DNA of 64,000 bases from Incurvaria masculella (GCA_946894095.1 OX335659.1:2549501-2613500), one strand, 5' to 3'. Positions 1 to 11,001 are shown, numbered from the stretch's first letter. The notes: generated by a model from the sequence alone, not told the origin. Numbers and translations: made by a program.

Positions 1-407
1 CTATTAGGTGAGCTCGCTTAGACGCCACCTGTTGTGATAAATAAGCAGCTTTCTTTCCCATTCGTAAGCGGACTCGCCGGCGCTGCCGATTTTGTATGTA
101 AAAGTGGCTACGCGCCGCCCCCATACGCAGTTGCTACTCCCGTCCTTCTATGCTCGGTTACCCTAGCTATGACGAGATGTTCACGAAAGACTTGCTGTTG
201 TAGGGTCAGTCCGAGCTCTCACCTAAACTTGCGTTTATACGAACCTTTCGAAGTTACGTAAAAAACGTCAAACCCATACAAGTTTTACTACTTATTCCCT
301 GGTTTTACTTCTTCAACCTGTCAAAATCAAAATCGGACTACAGATTTGTATGAAAAAGCGGAGTCTACGTCGACTCCGCTTTTGGTCCGGCAACGTGAAC
401 GTATTAA

Positions 408-1197
408 GAACGGCCCGTAAGCTATGCTCCCCATACAAACGTAGTTTACTAATAATTTGGAAACCGCTATTCCAATTAAATTGATATTTAATATGTAATA
501 TCAGGTAACAAATATCTGTGTCTGCATGCTTTTGTTTTTTTGAAAAATCCAAACCGAATGAAATGAAAGCAAAAAGAAAATCTTCATACGAATTTTGTTT
601 TCTCTATGGTTTGACTCAGAATACATTTACCGAAAAAACAAAGGCATGCAGACACAGATCGTAGCGGCTCGTAGCCTAGTGGCGCGGGGACTGGCCTAGC
701 GTACCAGAGGCCCGGGTTCGATACCAACTTGCACCACTGTCTTTCCCTTTCAGAGTTCGATAAGTGCATTTCGTTACGAATGCGAGCTGCTCCATGGTTC
801 GGAATCCATGTAAAACTGTAGGTCCCCTTCCCCTACTAGGTGGTAGGGTTTAAGCCCGCCCGGGTTGGTACCATCGCATTGGATGAAAAGAAGGTCGAAG
901 CGGCAATTAAAAATTGTCCGTGTTTTCCATCCAGTTCAATGTAGCCGTGCCTCATAAAGGGAAGGTCCTGGCATGGCACCTAATTCCTTCGGGAATGTGG
1001 TGTATTGGGCTAATATCATAACGGTAGTTGTGTGGTATTAGCCATCCATGTCAGGTCGCATAAAAAATAAAAAATAAAGATATTTGTAGCCTAATATTAG
1101 ATACCAAATATCAAGTAAGTTGGAACATTGGTTTTCAAATGATTAGTAAACTACGTTTGTATGGGAGGCGAAATTTTCAGGTGCTTACGGGCCGACC
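408..1197. repeat. MITE-B copy 1, TTAA-flanked foldback element, split by a SINE
   Basis: TTAA occurs at 404-407 and 1198-1201. Just inside are inverted ends, GAACGGCCCGTAAGC on the left and GCTTACGGGCC on the right, and further matching arms containing ACAAACGTAGTTTACTAAT. A copy at 5636-5952 lacks the SINE and shows what the uninterrupted element looks like. A TTAA target is the signature of the piggyBac superfamily. No transposase is encoded, so this would be a non-autonomous element. Confidence 0.7.
660..1077 (+). repeat. tRNA-headed SINE with AGAT target duplication
   Basis: The head has an A-box-like TAGCCTAGTGG at 672-682 and a B box GGTTCGATACC at 715-725, so it is derived from a tRNA Pol III promoter. 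The body runs from CTGTAGGTCCCC to GCCATCCATGTC and recurs at more than ten places in the window. The 3' end is A-rich. AGAT is present at 656-659 and 1078-1081, and the insertion point is confirmed by the uninterrupted MITE-B copy near 35.0 kb. It is not a functional tRNA gene. Confidence 0.85.
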
Positions 1198-1335
1198 TTA
1201 AGCTGTCAAATCAAACTCTGACTCGCAAATGTTAGTTCGCTTAACGCCCACTGCGCGCGCTCTTTAATTCTCTTCTATACATTTGAAAACGCTAGTCTAT
1301 CGGTTTGCCGTAAACGTCAATTAGGTGAGGTGTCG

Positions 1336-2147
1336 AACTAAGTGCTCAGATAAGCCTGTCTCCGTTTGAGGTTCGATTTTGAAAGCATTTCCCAGAATTC
1401 GCTGCTGTTTTTTTAAGGCGCCTTTACGTAATGCCTTTCTATCGTTTATTCAAGTCGGCAGCGTGTGATTTTCGCGAGAAAGACAAATATTATGTGTAAA
1501 GACATGAAAGTAAACGCCTGTACGTGTTTCGTGCTATTTCGCAGTGATGTTTTTTTTCCTTTATAACTTAAAGCCGTTCCAGTCAGTAGGCTTGATGAAA
1601 TATTATCATTCTATATGCAGTGACACTTGGCGATTTTTCCAGTGACTTGAAAATGTTTAAGTGTATATTACTTATGAATCTCGGCAATTGTGTATTGGGT
1701 ATTAGGTTGTAATAAATAATTGAGAGTAAACATGTCTTGTATGTCTTAACTCTACTAAATTCCAACTTCAGGCATCTGTCCTCTTAGAGCTTCAGATCCA
1801 CTTAAGCCGATTTTGATGCGGTTTGTTGCTACATATGGATCGATTAATTATAGGGTACTTTACCTTAGGTTTGACGGGGGTATTAGACAGTCAGAGGAAA
1901 TACTATTGGTTTTATTTTCGACTTCAACGCGGGCGGAGCTGCGGGCAAATGGTGTAGTGTATCTCGCAGTGGATTTGTTAATTTTAAAAAATCCTTGAAA
2001 AAAATCTAATCGCAGGGAAAAAAGCTATGATAAGTTTTATCCTGTTTGCTTATTTTCAATACTTCATTTCCTACGATCACACCTTTCCTAGTGTCTTTCT
2101 AAGGGTCGAGTGCACGAAAGGGCAAAAAATCAAATTCAACGTCAAAG
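1336..2147. other. No gene or repeat recognised
   Basis: This is AT-rich sequence with only short ORFs of no coding character. I see no splice-flanked coding segment, RNA gene or second copy elsewhere in the window. Confidence 0.5.
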
Positions 2148-2154
2148 TATGATC

Positions 2155-2220
2155 AAACACGTCACTTTTTGTGGACAGTATGGAAGGAATTATATGCGGT
2201 TCACTAAAAGTGACGTGTTT
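2155..2220. repeat. Perfect 15-bp inverted repeat, dispersed repeat L
   Basis: AAACACGTCACTTTT (2155-2169) pairs perfectly with AAAAGTGACGTGTTT (2206-2220) around a 36-nt spacer. A diverged relative lies at about 26,330-26,420 with the same order of blocks, including GACGTGTTTGAACATT followed by TTAACTC. It is therefore a dispersed repeat and not a unique regulatory site. Confidence 0.6.
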
Positions 2221-2547
2221 GAACATTGATTAACTCAGCCGTTTCTTCGTGCAACCGGGGCTAAGTCTACAGGCATGACAACTATCATGTGTCCTACACG
2301 AATCAAATTAAATATAGTTATCTTTTCCTGCATAAGCATCGGAAGCCAGTGACGGGCATGTGAAGAGCCGAAGAGGTTAGAGCGGGCGCTGCGTCGCCAG
2401 CTGTAAAGAGGTCAGTCCGCGCCGGTGCATTGCATAACGCTCGAGCTGGGCGGCGGGGCGGGGCGGGGCGCAGCACCCCGGCGGCGCTGCCGTCGCTGCG
2501 TCGGCACCGCCACGAACGACGTTAAGGCGGGAATACTGGCCAATATA

Positions 2548-2660
2548 TTAAACAGGTGCGAGTCGGACTCGCACACGGAGGGTTCCGTAAATGCCATAAA
2601 AAAAACGTTTCTTGTATGGCCGCCTCCTTATTTTTCAATTTTGTCTGTATCCAGGGGAAA
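2548..2660 (-). repeat. MINE-type repeat, 3' end fragment
   Basis: Read on the minus strand, this ends in the diagnostic GGAACCCT, CGTGTGCGAG and near-palindromic GTCCGACTCGCAC blocks that close every MINE-type copy in the window. The (GTCC)n part is absent. Just upstream (about 2440-2490) is a short GC-rich run with GGGGCGGGGC units. It resembles Sp1-type GC boxes but has no associated gene. Confidence 0.6.
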
Positions 2661-3174
2661 AAAAAGGCTACCTTTTGTTTCAAAAATAATCTGAAGGGGG
2701 AAAAATGTGTGTCGACAACCCAATATTCCTCAAGTAGCGATATGAAAACTCATATAAGGCTTTCCGTAAAAATAGAGAACTCGTAAACGTCGAAAAAGAT
2801 ATTCTAATTGTCCCGAGACGCGTAACTTGATTTTTCCCTCAACTTCCGGGCTACTTACCATCACGCTTAATTACAAGAGGGGTGACCATTTCGAGGAAAT
2901 GCTTATAACTTGATTATGAATGATGCGGCTTGTATCCATCTATCCTTGTATCCGACAGACTTGTATCCGTCTAAATTTATATTCTGATTCTGCTCATAAC
3001 TTATAGGCTACAACATCATGCTTAAATACAATGCGATGAACCTTCCCAATTGATTGATTCTCCACTTCTCTCCCTTTAAACACACGATTCCCTGCCATGA
3101 CTGCACGCTACAGTTCATTTTGTCCAATTTGTCGACTGCACGCCGAATCGTGTAATTCTATGATGCACTATGCA
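2661..3174. other. No gene recognised
   Basis: AT-rich sequence with the word TTGTATCC repeated three times near 2930-2965 and no coding signal. Confidence 0.4.
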
Positions 3175-3742
3175 TTATTCTCGTAGTTCTTAGCTCTTTG
3201 CTTTAGACAGTTCTACCAATGTAAGTATGGCAGTAGCATTTAGGTAGTTTACAGCCTCAATAGCCCAGTGGCGCGACACTTCGGCGATCGCTCTCCGAAG
3301 TTAAGCAACGCTGGGTCCGGTCTGGTCTTGGATGGGTGACAATTCGACCGCTGAGAGAGGCTGGCCGTGGTTCGGATTCCACGTTAAACTGTAGGTCCCC
3401 TTCCTTACTTACTAGTTGGTAGGGTTAATCCCGCCCGGATTGGTACCATTGCATTGAATGAACGATGGTCGAAGCGGCAATGAAAATTGTCCGTGTTTTC
3501 CATCCAGTTCAATGTAGCCGTGCAATATCATGGCACCTAGTTTCCATGTGGTGTGTGTGAATTAAGAAGGTGTGGTATTAGCCATCCATGTCCAGTCACA
3601 GAAATAAATAGACCAGTGAAGTTTCTTTGCGGGTTCTACTTCACTGGTTGATCGAATCCGCGGATCAATCAAATTGTGACATGACTTAGTGTAGTTTGAC
3701 TACCAGAAGTTGAATAAATAAATGGAATGAAAATGAAATGAA
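3175..3742 (+). repeat. Repeat R copy 1, split by a SINE
   Basis: The pieces at 3175-3251 and 3611-3742 match the continuous R copies at 6204-6503 and 15,776-16,044. Shared blocks are GCAGTAGCATTTAG, GTGAAGTTTCTTTGCGGGTT, TTGATCGAATCCGCGGAT and GTAGTTTGACTACCA. The end is (GAAAT)-rich after AATAAA, as in a retroposed 3' tail, so R is probably the 3' end of a LINE or a SINE. No coding region is visible. Confidence 0.6.
3252..3610 (+). repeat. 5S rRNA-headed SINE
   Basis: The head (about 3268-3355) follows the internal 5S promoter. It has CCGAAGTTAAGCAACG (box A region), then GGTCTGG, then CTTGGATGGGTGAC (box C region). After the head comes the same body as the tRNA-headed SINEs, ending in GCCATCCATGTCCAG and an A-rich tail. 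This is the SINE3 style of organisation. It is inserted in repeat R. Confidence 0.8.
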
Positions 3743-4032
3743 ATTGCGAACCAACGTCAGCTTGGGCTGTTTAATGCCGTCGTGAAATCACAAAAAATCT
3801 AAGATTTGAAAATTTTAAGAAATGGTCAAGGCACGAATTTCCTAACATTTCTCTATCCATAAAAGTTGGCATATTTTAATCAATGTGTTTACCAATAGAT
3901 AAAGCTTCATTCTATGTCCGTATGTTTTCTTTTTTTTTTGTAAATATCTTTATTTTTGTTAAAAAAAGACCAATGTTTTTTGACAATATTTTCCAAACTA
4001 AAAGATATATTAAAAAAAATAACCGTTCAATG

Positions 4033-4135
4033 CAGGGAAAAGTCCTGCCGGCCGGTATGTTCAATACGGTGAATTGGGCTAAAATCAGGACAGTGGGTTT
4101 GGTATTAGCCATAAATGTCCAGTTCCATAAAAATA
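4033..4135 (+). repeat. SINE body, 3' fragment
   Basis: It retains the terminal part of the shared SINE body, with a diverged TTAGCCATAAATGTCCAG followed by an A-rich tail. The head is missing. About 80 bp at 3760-3840 is shared with 14,575-14,660 and is an older, unclassified repeat. Confidence 0.5.
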
Positions 4136-5079
4136 GTTCGGGTGACGGCCATATTGCCTTATATCATGTCGGTTGTACTACCTTACCTTACTTTAACTGA
4201 GAATACACACAGAATACCTTTTTTAATACTATTTTTCTGAAAAATTATGCTAACTCCACGCCGATCATTTCTATTTTGTTTTTCATAAAAGGTGCGTTTA
4301 TCGTACACTGAGCACTTCCAATAGGATGATTATTCTCCGATTTGCTTTCAATACGTTCTACGTAGACTCTACACTCTGTTGTACTCGTGTAAACCTTTTT
4401 TGGACGAAACGTTTTGAATGGTTAATTTATAATTTATGCCTTCAAACTTCTTTTAAAGGTTTGTTATAGTTCTTGGAGAATAACGTTTTAATAAATTAAG
4501 CATGGTAGCAAATATTCTTAATTTTGAATGGAAATTAGTTACGTATCCATTTTTTTATCATGAGAACTTTCACCAATTTATTGATTGATTGAAAGTTTTT
4601 TATTACGCCACAAAACCAATTGACAAAAGAAAGTAGTGCAATAACAACATAAGTGAGGCGCAAAGGCGGGCTTATCCCTCAAAGAGATTTAATGATCTGT
4701 TTGCAAATTCTCCTAACCATATTACCCTATCTTGGGTAATATGGGACCTATCTTCATCTAAAATTACTTTGAATGAGATATTGCACCGCCCCTCAACTCA
4801 AGCGGGAACGCCCTATTCTTTCTTATCCTCTTTTTTTTCGTTTCCTCCTCCCATATCTTCTCTCCGTGTAACGTCCCCGCGGGTAATTTGTCCTGCCATT
4901 CAATTTCATTTCTAATTTTAATTTGTTGCTCATTCCAACTGATTGAAAAGTTTGAATTGGTTTCATTAAGCAATATATTTGATAGGTTTATTTCATTACG
5001 TTTTCACGTTTTCAGATCTTTACCGAGACCTCCCGCGATATTTCAAGTAAATTGCCCCTCCGCTATCCAATTCTTTAGC
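4136..5079. other. No gene recognised
   Basis: AT-rich sequence with short ORFs only. No domain, RNA or second copy was seen. Confidence 0.4.
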
Positions 5080-5619
5080 TTAAGGTGGCCCATCCCGTTC
5101 ATCTCCCCATACAAAAGGGGAAAGAAGATCACGCCCATATTTCTTGTCAGAGATCCAAAATCTTGCTCAAAATAGCTTTATTTGATCGAACTAGATGTCT
5201 GATGACCGTTGGCATTGTAAAATTGTGTTTGGTTTCTAAGTTATAAGGTCCGAAAGTTCCCATTTTTCGCGCGTTTTATACAATAACTTTGGAGGTGGAT
5301 TACGCAATGATAAAGTAAGAACATCTTAAAAAGATTAGTCATCAGACATAGCTTATTTAATCAAGATTTATAATCTATTTGGTTTTTGTTCGATTTTTTA
5401 CTACAGCGGTCGTGGTTTACTTTTAGCTATAAGTCGTTTTGAAATTAAAATTTTCGTAAATCTTACCAAATCATACACTATGCACATTGTCTTTTTTGTG
5501 GACATGTTGCATCTTCCTCATCACGGAGCTTGTCTTATTCTTTGAAACAGAGAAGGTCCCAGAGCGCAACAGCACGGTTTTGTACCGTGCCCGCGAATGA
5601 GTTAGGCCCGCCGGGTTGG
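5080..5619 (+). repeat. MITE-D copy 1, right end lost
   Basis: It begins TTAAGGTGGCCC and follows the 550-bp MITE-D consensus seen complete at 13,807, 14,674 and 29,380. It breaks off after CCCGCCGGGTTGG, so the terminal CCACCTTAA is missing. A MITE-B copy starts within 20 bp. Internal landmarks are CTAGATGTCTGATGACC and ACGGTTTTGTACCGTG, a short palindrome. Confidence 0.75.
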
Positions 5620-5635
5620 CATTAGAAAATTACGC

Positions 5636-5952
5636 TTGCCATACATTACTAATAATTTGAAAGCCACTTTTCCAATTTGTTTGATATTTGGGATTTAATA
5701 TCAAGCAATAAATATCTATGTCTGCACGTTTCCGTATTTTCGAAATATGTATCCTGTGTGACACAGAAGAGAAAAGAAATTTTGTATGAAGAATGTTTTG
5801 CCAGTTGTTTGACTTGCTTTAGATTTTTCAGGAAAACATAAACGTGCAGACACAGATATTTACTGTCGAATATAAGGTACCAAATATCATTCAAATTGGA
5901 ACAGTGTTTTTAAAACTACGTTTGGTATGGGAGCATTGCTTACGGGCCGTTC
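5636..5952. repeat. MITE-B copy 2
   Basis: A foldback element of about 320 bp. Its arms share CATACTAATAATTTG-type and GCAGACACAGATATTTA-type blocks in opposite orientation, and its right end is GCTTACGGGCCGTTC followed by TTAA at 5953-5956. The left tip is truncated. There is no coding capacity. Confidence 0.65.
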
Positions 5953-5969
5953 TTAAATTTTTGAGCTAT

Positions 5970-6531
5970 AATCTCGCGAGTCTGTGTTGTATAGCTTAAA
6001 TTGAAAATTTAAATGGACAGTTTAAGTATCATCGCCATAAATACGTTGACGTTGCCATTTACGCCGACTCCGCCGTTTTCATACAAATTGGTAGCCAGTT
6101 TGATTTTGACAGGTTCAAGAACTAAAACCAGAGAATAACGTAGTAAAAACATGTATGGGTTTTAAGTTTTTACGATACTTCGAAGTTCCGTAAACGCTCA
6201 TTCTAACTTTATTAGTTGTAAGTAACTTAAACTGAGGGTTGCGGTTTCTATTGTTCTTAGTTCTTTGCCTTAATCTGTTCTACCAAGGAATTGTTTGGCA
6301 GTAGCATTTAGATCTAAGTATGTATTTCATAATTGTAGACGGAAAAATATGTTATATAAACCCGTGAAGTTTCTTTGCGGGTTCTTCGTTGTCATTGATT
6401 CGTTGTCATACACTGGGTTGATCGAATCCGCGGATCTTTGTAACGTGACTTGGTGTAGTTTGACTACCAAAAAGTTTGAATAAATGAAATGAAATGAATG
6501 GAAATTGAGGTGAGACCTCGGACTGACCATT
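5970..6531. repeat. MITE-A copy 2, apparently split by repeat R
   Basis: The left piece (5970-6203) aligns with the right half of MITE-A, with shared GACGTTGCC and GACTCCG blocks. The short piece at 6504-6531 is the MITE-A terminus, TTGAGGTGAGACCTCGG. Repeat R lies between them. The arrangement implies R inserted close to the MITE end. Confidence 0.5.
6204..6503 (+). repeat. Repeat R copy 2
   Basis: A continuous copy running from a TTGTAAGTAACTTAAACTG block to the (GAAAT)n tail. It is nearly co-linear with the copy at 15,776-16,044. Confidence 0.65.
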
Positions 6532-6592
6532 CAGTTCGCTGACGAATTTGGGAAGCGCAACATCGAATATTCGTTCCACTAAATGGCGTCCT

Positions 6593-6865
6593 GCGGCCCT
6601 ATTGCCGAACAGCGACTGTCGCTGCCAGCGTCGGTATCGCTGCTAACGAGTCATCGCATACAACATTTTGCGGCTACCATCGACTTACCATGGATTACTG
6701 ATACCGACGACATATACTATGTCGATGGCGGCTACGGACAAAAAATAAATGCGGTTGCCTATCTTTTATCCGTAGTAACGGTAGCTACAAAATGTTGTAT
6801 GCGATGACTCGTTAGCAGCGACACCGACGCTGGCAGCGACAGTCGCTGTTCGGCAATAAGGCCGC
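6593..6865. repeat. Foldback element with 86-bp inverted arms
   Basis: The arm 6593-6678 reappears reverse-complemented at 6780-6865 with only a few mismatches. Both contain GCCGAACAGCGACTGTCGCT and CGAGTCATCGCATACAAC. The spacer is about 100 bp. The length and symmetry fit a non-autonomous foldback transposon. The 74-aa ORF over it is a by-product. Confidence 0.8.
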
Positions 6866-8192
6866 TGTGCAGTTACTTACGCGCATTGACTGGAACCACA
6901 GAACAAAGAAGGGATAGAAATAGCATAGACGAGGGTTTGTAAGGAAACCGCCGTGACTCTACGCACACGAACATGATCGTCTCCTATTTTCGATCACATT
7001 GAAATCGTTCCTCTGGTTGGCTACACATCATTGAAGCAAAATAAAGTATTTAATTTTCAAACGCAATCGAAACTAGGCCTTATTTCAAAACAGATTGATT
7101 TGTTAATTACCGACTTTTAACATGTAGTAATGACGTTCTCAAGTTGATCTACATGGAGCAAATCTTAAACTACAAATAAAATGCAGGAAATGAAAATTAA
7201 GTTTAAGGATAAAGTAACCTTATGTGTATACAGCAAAGTTGCTTACTATTTGCGTTGTTATAGGTGATTTACGTCACACGACAAAACCACGCGCTACTCG
7301 AATATGTCAAAGCTACTCATTTACAGTGTTGGAGTGTTTTGACGAAGCTAACAAAATATTACCGTATTATTTGGAAAATTATTATAATCTGAGATAAAAT
7401 GACTAAAAATATCGTACCACGACAAAGTAAGTCCTAATAAACAAAAAAGCCTCATTGTGATAATCAGTATTTACGGTCCTATTTTCCGAACTGGAAGACT
7501 AGGCCTTAGTATTCATTGTATATCTAAGAAATAACATTCAAATATTGCAAAATGTGATTCTATTTGAAGCGAAGTGACAATTTTCGTATCTTAGGACTGA
7601 TAATAATATATGTAAAGGTTTTAATGTCACGGTATTAAATAGTACCGACGGTACATTTATCGCACAAATATGATAAAATTCCAGCACTGCATAGTCATGA
7701 GAGCTACTCAATTAGGGATGTGGCTAAATCGTGACGTCATCCGTCAGAGTATCGATATATTTTGTACTACATTTTATTAAACAATATATCGTAACGTTTT
7801 GACCGAGCGAAGCGCGAAGTTTCTCGTTTCAGCTTGGGCAAAAATGCTTTCGAATATCCGGCGACCGGCTGTCCGCCTATGCGGCTGTTCTCCTCTACAA
7901 GTCGCATTTCTAAACCGATTCTCGTGAAAGTTTGTGTCCAGGTTCGATCGCCAACCACAAACATTTGCCCCCAACCACTAGATGTCAGTCAATATATTTA
8001 TTTACCACTCAGAATCAGTTAGTTTAATCTAGCCTTTAAACATTAATTAAGAAAGATTCAGTTCATTATTTAATAATTGTTTCCGTTATATTAATATACA
8101 AACAGAAACAGAGAGAGTGCAGATTTCAGATTACATTGTTTTTTTTTTTTGTAATGTAGGTATAATACATAATTATATGCGAATTACTAACG
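6866..8192. other. No gene recognised
   Basis: Mostly AT-rich. Around 7800-7980 there is a slightly GC-richer patch with overlapping 62-65 aa ORFs on both strands. None shows a recognisable motif, and overlapping frames on both strands argue against a gene. Confidence 0.4.
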
Positions 8193-8316
8193 CCCGGTTC
8201 CACCACCTCCAGCTACAAAAATCCCAAAGTTATCTTTCAGTTACATCATACAAATATTGCATGTAGCCGAAAGTTAACTATCGGATTTCAGGTAACTGGA
8301 GGTGGTGAAAACAGGG
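8193..8316. repeat. Small foldback element
   Basis: CACCACCTCCAG near 8200 and CTGGAGGTGGTG near 8297 are reverse complements. Weaker pairing continues inward (AAATCC with GGATTT, and AGTTA with TAACT). The 124-bp unit is MITE-like. Confidence 0.6.
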
Positions 8317-8424
8317 GTAAGTGATATACCGGAAACCAGCCTAGGTTGGTACAATAAAATTCAATAAAATACAGCCGGTGCGGTAATGAACCAGTACTCG
8401 TTTTCTGACTAGTTTAATATAGCC

Positions 8425-8505
8425 ATAGCACTAAAGCTCTCTCGGGAATGCGGTGTAATATCCTAATTTAATAACAATTGTTGTTATATTAATCATCCAT
8501 GTCCA
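8425..8505 (+). repeat. SINE body, short diverged 3' fragment
   Basis: Retains TCGGGAATGCGGTGTAAT and ATCATCCATGTCCAAT, matching the end of the shared SINE body. Bases 8506-9144 hold nothing recognised. Confidence 0.4.
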
Positions 8506-9144
8506 ATCATCACTGTAAACATACATAAACATCGATAGTTCAATGTCGATTCGATGTGTCACATCCCTTATTGAGTAGCTGAGGCATCACCTTAGAATAT
8601 AAAAATAATCGTGAATGACAGAAATTTCGAGAACAATGTATGAGATTGATGCAAACCAATCCTTAAATTGTGGGTATTAGAGTAAATTTTTGTTTGACTT
8701 TTGAAGTGTTCGTCAAATTTTGCATACATTTTCGAATTTAAATCGAAATTAAATAAAATAAAACTTATCGATGGTATGATATGCCTCCTTTTGTTAAATT
8801 GTGTGTTCGGCTATCGTTTTTGCACTCCAAAATGGCACAATAGGGCATCGTTCTTGCTTCGCGAGTTTATCGTCCAGTAGTTGCGGTCGACAGCGCCGAA
8901 GTAGTGACGAATCACGACTGCTGAGCGCGAATCACGAAGTGCGCCGAGCTCCGCGTACTAGTGGCTACGCTGTTTCCGCCTACTTACTCCTTCTACCCGT
9001 TCTTTTTGTTCTGTGACTGGAACTCTAGAACATCGGGAGTGAGCGATCACTAAAAAGTGGCTTCCACGGGGTCGAAAGTGCCTATATCCATGCAGTCACG
9101 TTTGCGAATGTGCCACCTGAAGTGAGCTAGAGCCGATCCGGACG

Positions 9145-9400
9145 AACTTCAGTCCCGTCTTGAATAAACTGTTGGCCTGGAAGAAATCCTTCATCTATAG
9201 GGTCGGAAAACTATGGAATGAACTCCCTTCCGATGTATTTCCCCCAAAGTACAACCTGGGGTCCTTCAAACATGGTGTGAAGAAGCACCTGGCCGGCATT
9301 GTTTCCGCCGCCCTCCTGTAAATTCGAAATCCCATGGGCGTCGCCGGGCATCTTAAGATGTCCTGGCGTACGCCATATGCCGCGCTTAACATTAAAAAAA
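9145..9400 (+). pseudogene. LINE ORF2 C-terminal fragment
   Basis: Read in one frame from about 9199, the plus strand gives a non-LTR retrotransposon tail: a W-N-E-L-P motif, V-F-P-P-K-Y-N-L-G-S-F-K, then K-K-H-L-A-G. A 3' UTR with ATGGGCGTCGCCGGGCATCT follows. Minus-strand relatives are at 45,085-45,242 and 58,778-58,920. No reverse transcriptase domain remains, so it is a 5'-truncated copy. Confidence 0.6.
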
Positions 9401-10311
9401 AAACTATTTCTCGTAAGATGCTTGTTTTTAATAATTACTTTTATTTTATTTCTTAGCATTTAAACTACGTACACAATCGCGCATCGACCCTCTGTTTGAA
9501 TATGGCGATATATCCCTTGCGTTTCCCATACCTATCCTGCAGAGAAAAAAAAGAATAAAATGTCGTCTTTTACTTCAGTCAGTGGATCGGCCATTTTTCC
9601 AAGATGGCTGCACTTTAACTGTCATTTTCGCTAGTGCCCTCGCAGCTGGCACTAGAGTACGAAATACTGTATTATATTCTGTGGTGGCTTCTCTGCCGCT
9701 ATACGGATAATTTCCCGCCCATTAGCGCAATTTCGGTGCGTCTTCCGCATTTTCCGGAGCTCTCTCCGCCGGAATGCCTCATCGGAGGGTGAGAGGCGGA
9801 ATAAGACGGCACTATATGACAATAGGGCTGGACGTGACACCACGACGAACCATCGGCGCCTCGATTTCTCCCGCCGAACAATCTGTTGCGGACTATCCCT
9901 GTTATCAGATGAAGGAGCACAAGGACTCCGAGGGTCGTCCCGAACAGCCGGCCATAGGTTACGGACAATTCCGACTCGATCGTTTCGGGAAGGCGACCGT
10001 CTTACGTCTCTGGAGTAGATCGATTGAAGGCCCTAGTCTGAGGCCCTCCGAATATTACTTTCGTCAAAATTTTCGATTGTTTTAGCATGTTTAGCCTCGG
10101 CCAGGCGCTTCTTAGTTCCTTTATTGCCGGATTAAAAAAAGGCTAGTCGACCTGTATTTCGCTTTTGCGTAAACTTCCAGACTCCAGTTGAATTGTGACG
10201 CGTTGCAAGTGTGAGTTGTGCTTCACCATTCATTGCTAATGTTTCGATGCTTCGATGGTCAAATTCAGCACCGTTCGTTGTTGAAGTGAGCAAACTTAAT
10301 TTTTGCTTTTT
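9401..10311. other. No gene recognised
   Basis: Contains a small hairpin, CTAGTGCC and GGCACTAG, at about 9631-9655. ORFs of 63-103 aa overlap on both strands near 9650-10,085 without recognisable motifs. Confidence 0.4.
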
Positions 10312-10567
10312 AGGCTCCCGTACCCAAAGGGTGAAAACGGAACCCTATTACTAAGCCTCTGGTGTCCGTCCGTCCGTCCGTCCATCTGTCACAGGGATTT
10401 TTCACAGTGTGTGTATTTATTTTGCCGCAATAACAACAAATAGGTAAAATTAAAAAATAATAAAGATGAAAGGGGGTCCCGAACAAAAAACGTGATTTTT
10501 TATGTTAAATATTGTACGATGGTACGGAACCCTTCGTGTGCGAGTCCGACTCGCACTTGGCCGGTTT
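10312..10567 (+). repeat. MINE-type repeat
   Basis: Order of blocks: GGCTCCCGTACCCAAAGGGTG, a short (GTCC)n run, CACAGGGATTTTTCACAGTG, a TTTTGCCGCAATAACAAC block, AAACGTGATTTTTT, TACGGAACCCTTCGTGTGC and GAGTCCGACTCGCACTTGGC. Conserved flanks around a variable tetranucleotide match published descriptions of lepidopteran microsatellite-associated elements, recalled from memory. There is no ORF. Confidence 0.75.
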
Positions 10568-11001
10568 TTTGTTCACCTGGGTTCGGAGACATGGGAGAGT
10601 GAAGAAATGAAGGTTTCGAGATAAATGTATTCATAGCTCATAATGTGTGGTATAGGTGTGGATGAGTCCAAAGTTTCGTTGTCTCTCTAGTTAAGGTTTA
10701 ATGAAAGAACCAAATTTTTTGTCATGTTTACTTCATCGTGACGGATCTGTGGCGGTCGTAAACTCCTTCGGAGTGTAATACGCGTTCGCCGTCCCGCTGC
10801 AACTGGGCTGCAGAGCTGGCCGGCCGTGCGGTACGCTTACAGGGAAAATCAATACGGCGTCGGCGGCGGCGGCGGGGCTGCGCGGCGAGACGTATTGTGC
10901 CAGGGCCGGGTATTTCGGTCCGCGTGTATCGAGGGTTTTCGCATATCGGGCCACCGCTCGCGATGGGCCTTCGGTTCGCGGGTTTGCGCCCTGAGCCCGT
11001 T

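Larger units (their letters stand above)
197..1335. repeat. MITE-A copy 1, split by a nested insertion
   Basis: The two outer pieces (about 197-403 and 1202-1335) match the two halves of the complete MITE-A copy at 31,874-32,216. That copy has inverted ends of about 55 bp beginning near TTCTCACCTAAATTGGCG. Here the middle is occupied by MITE-B, flanked by TTAA on both sides. No coding capacity is visible; short ORFs through it are incidental. Bases 1-196 show nothing recognisable. Confidence 0.7.

Noticed and set aside
661..735. tRNA gene at 661-735 and again at 47,984
   Set aside because: A and B boxes are present, but the sequence continues into a SINE body and both copies share it. No convincing tRNA fold.
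2440..2490. Sp1-like GC boxes as a promoter
   Set aside because: Short GGGGCGGGGC run without a downstream gene or wider CpG enrichment.
3268..3355. 5S rRNA gene
   Set aside because: Only the internal promoter region is 5S-like. The 5' and 3' parts do not complete a 5S molecule, and a SINE body follows.
7767..8022. Possible small gene with overlapping 62-65 aa ORFs
   Set aside because: Open frames occur on both strands and in two minus frames; no domain and no splice-bounded extension.
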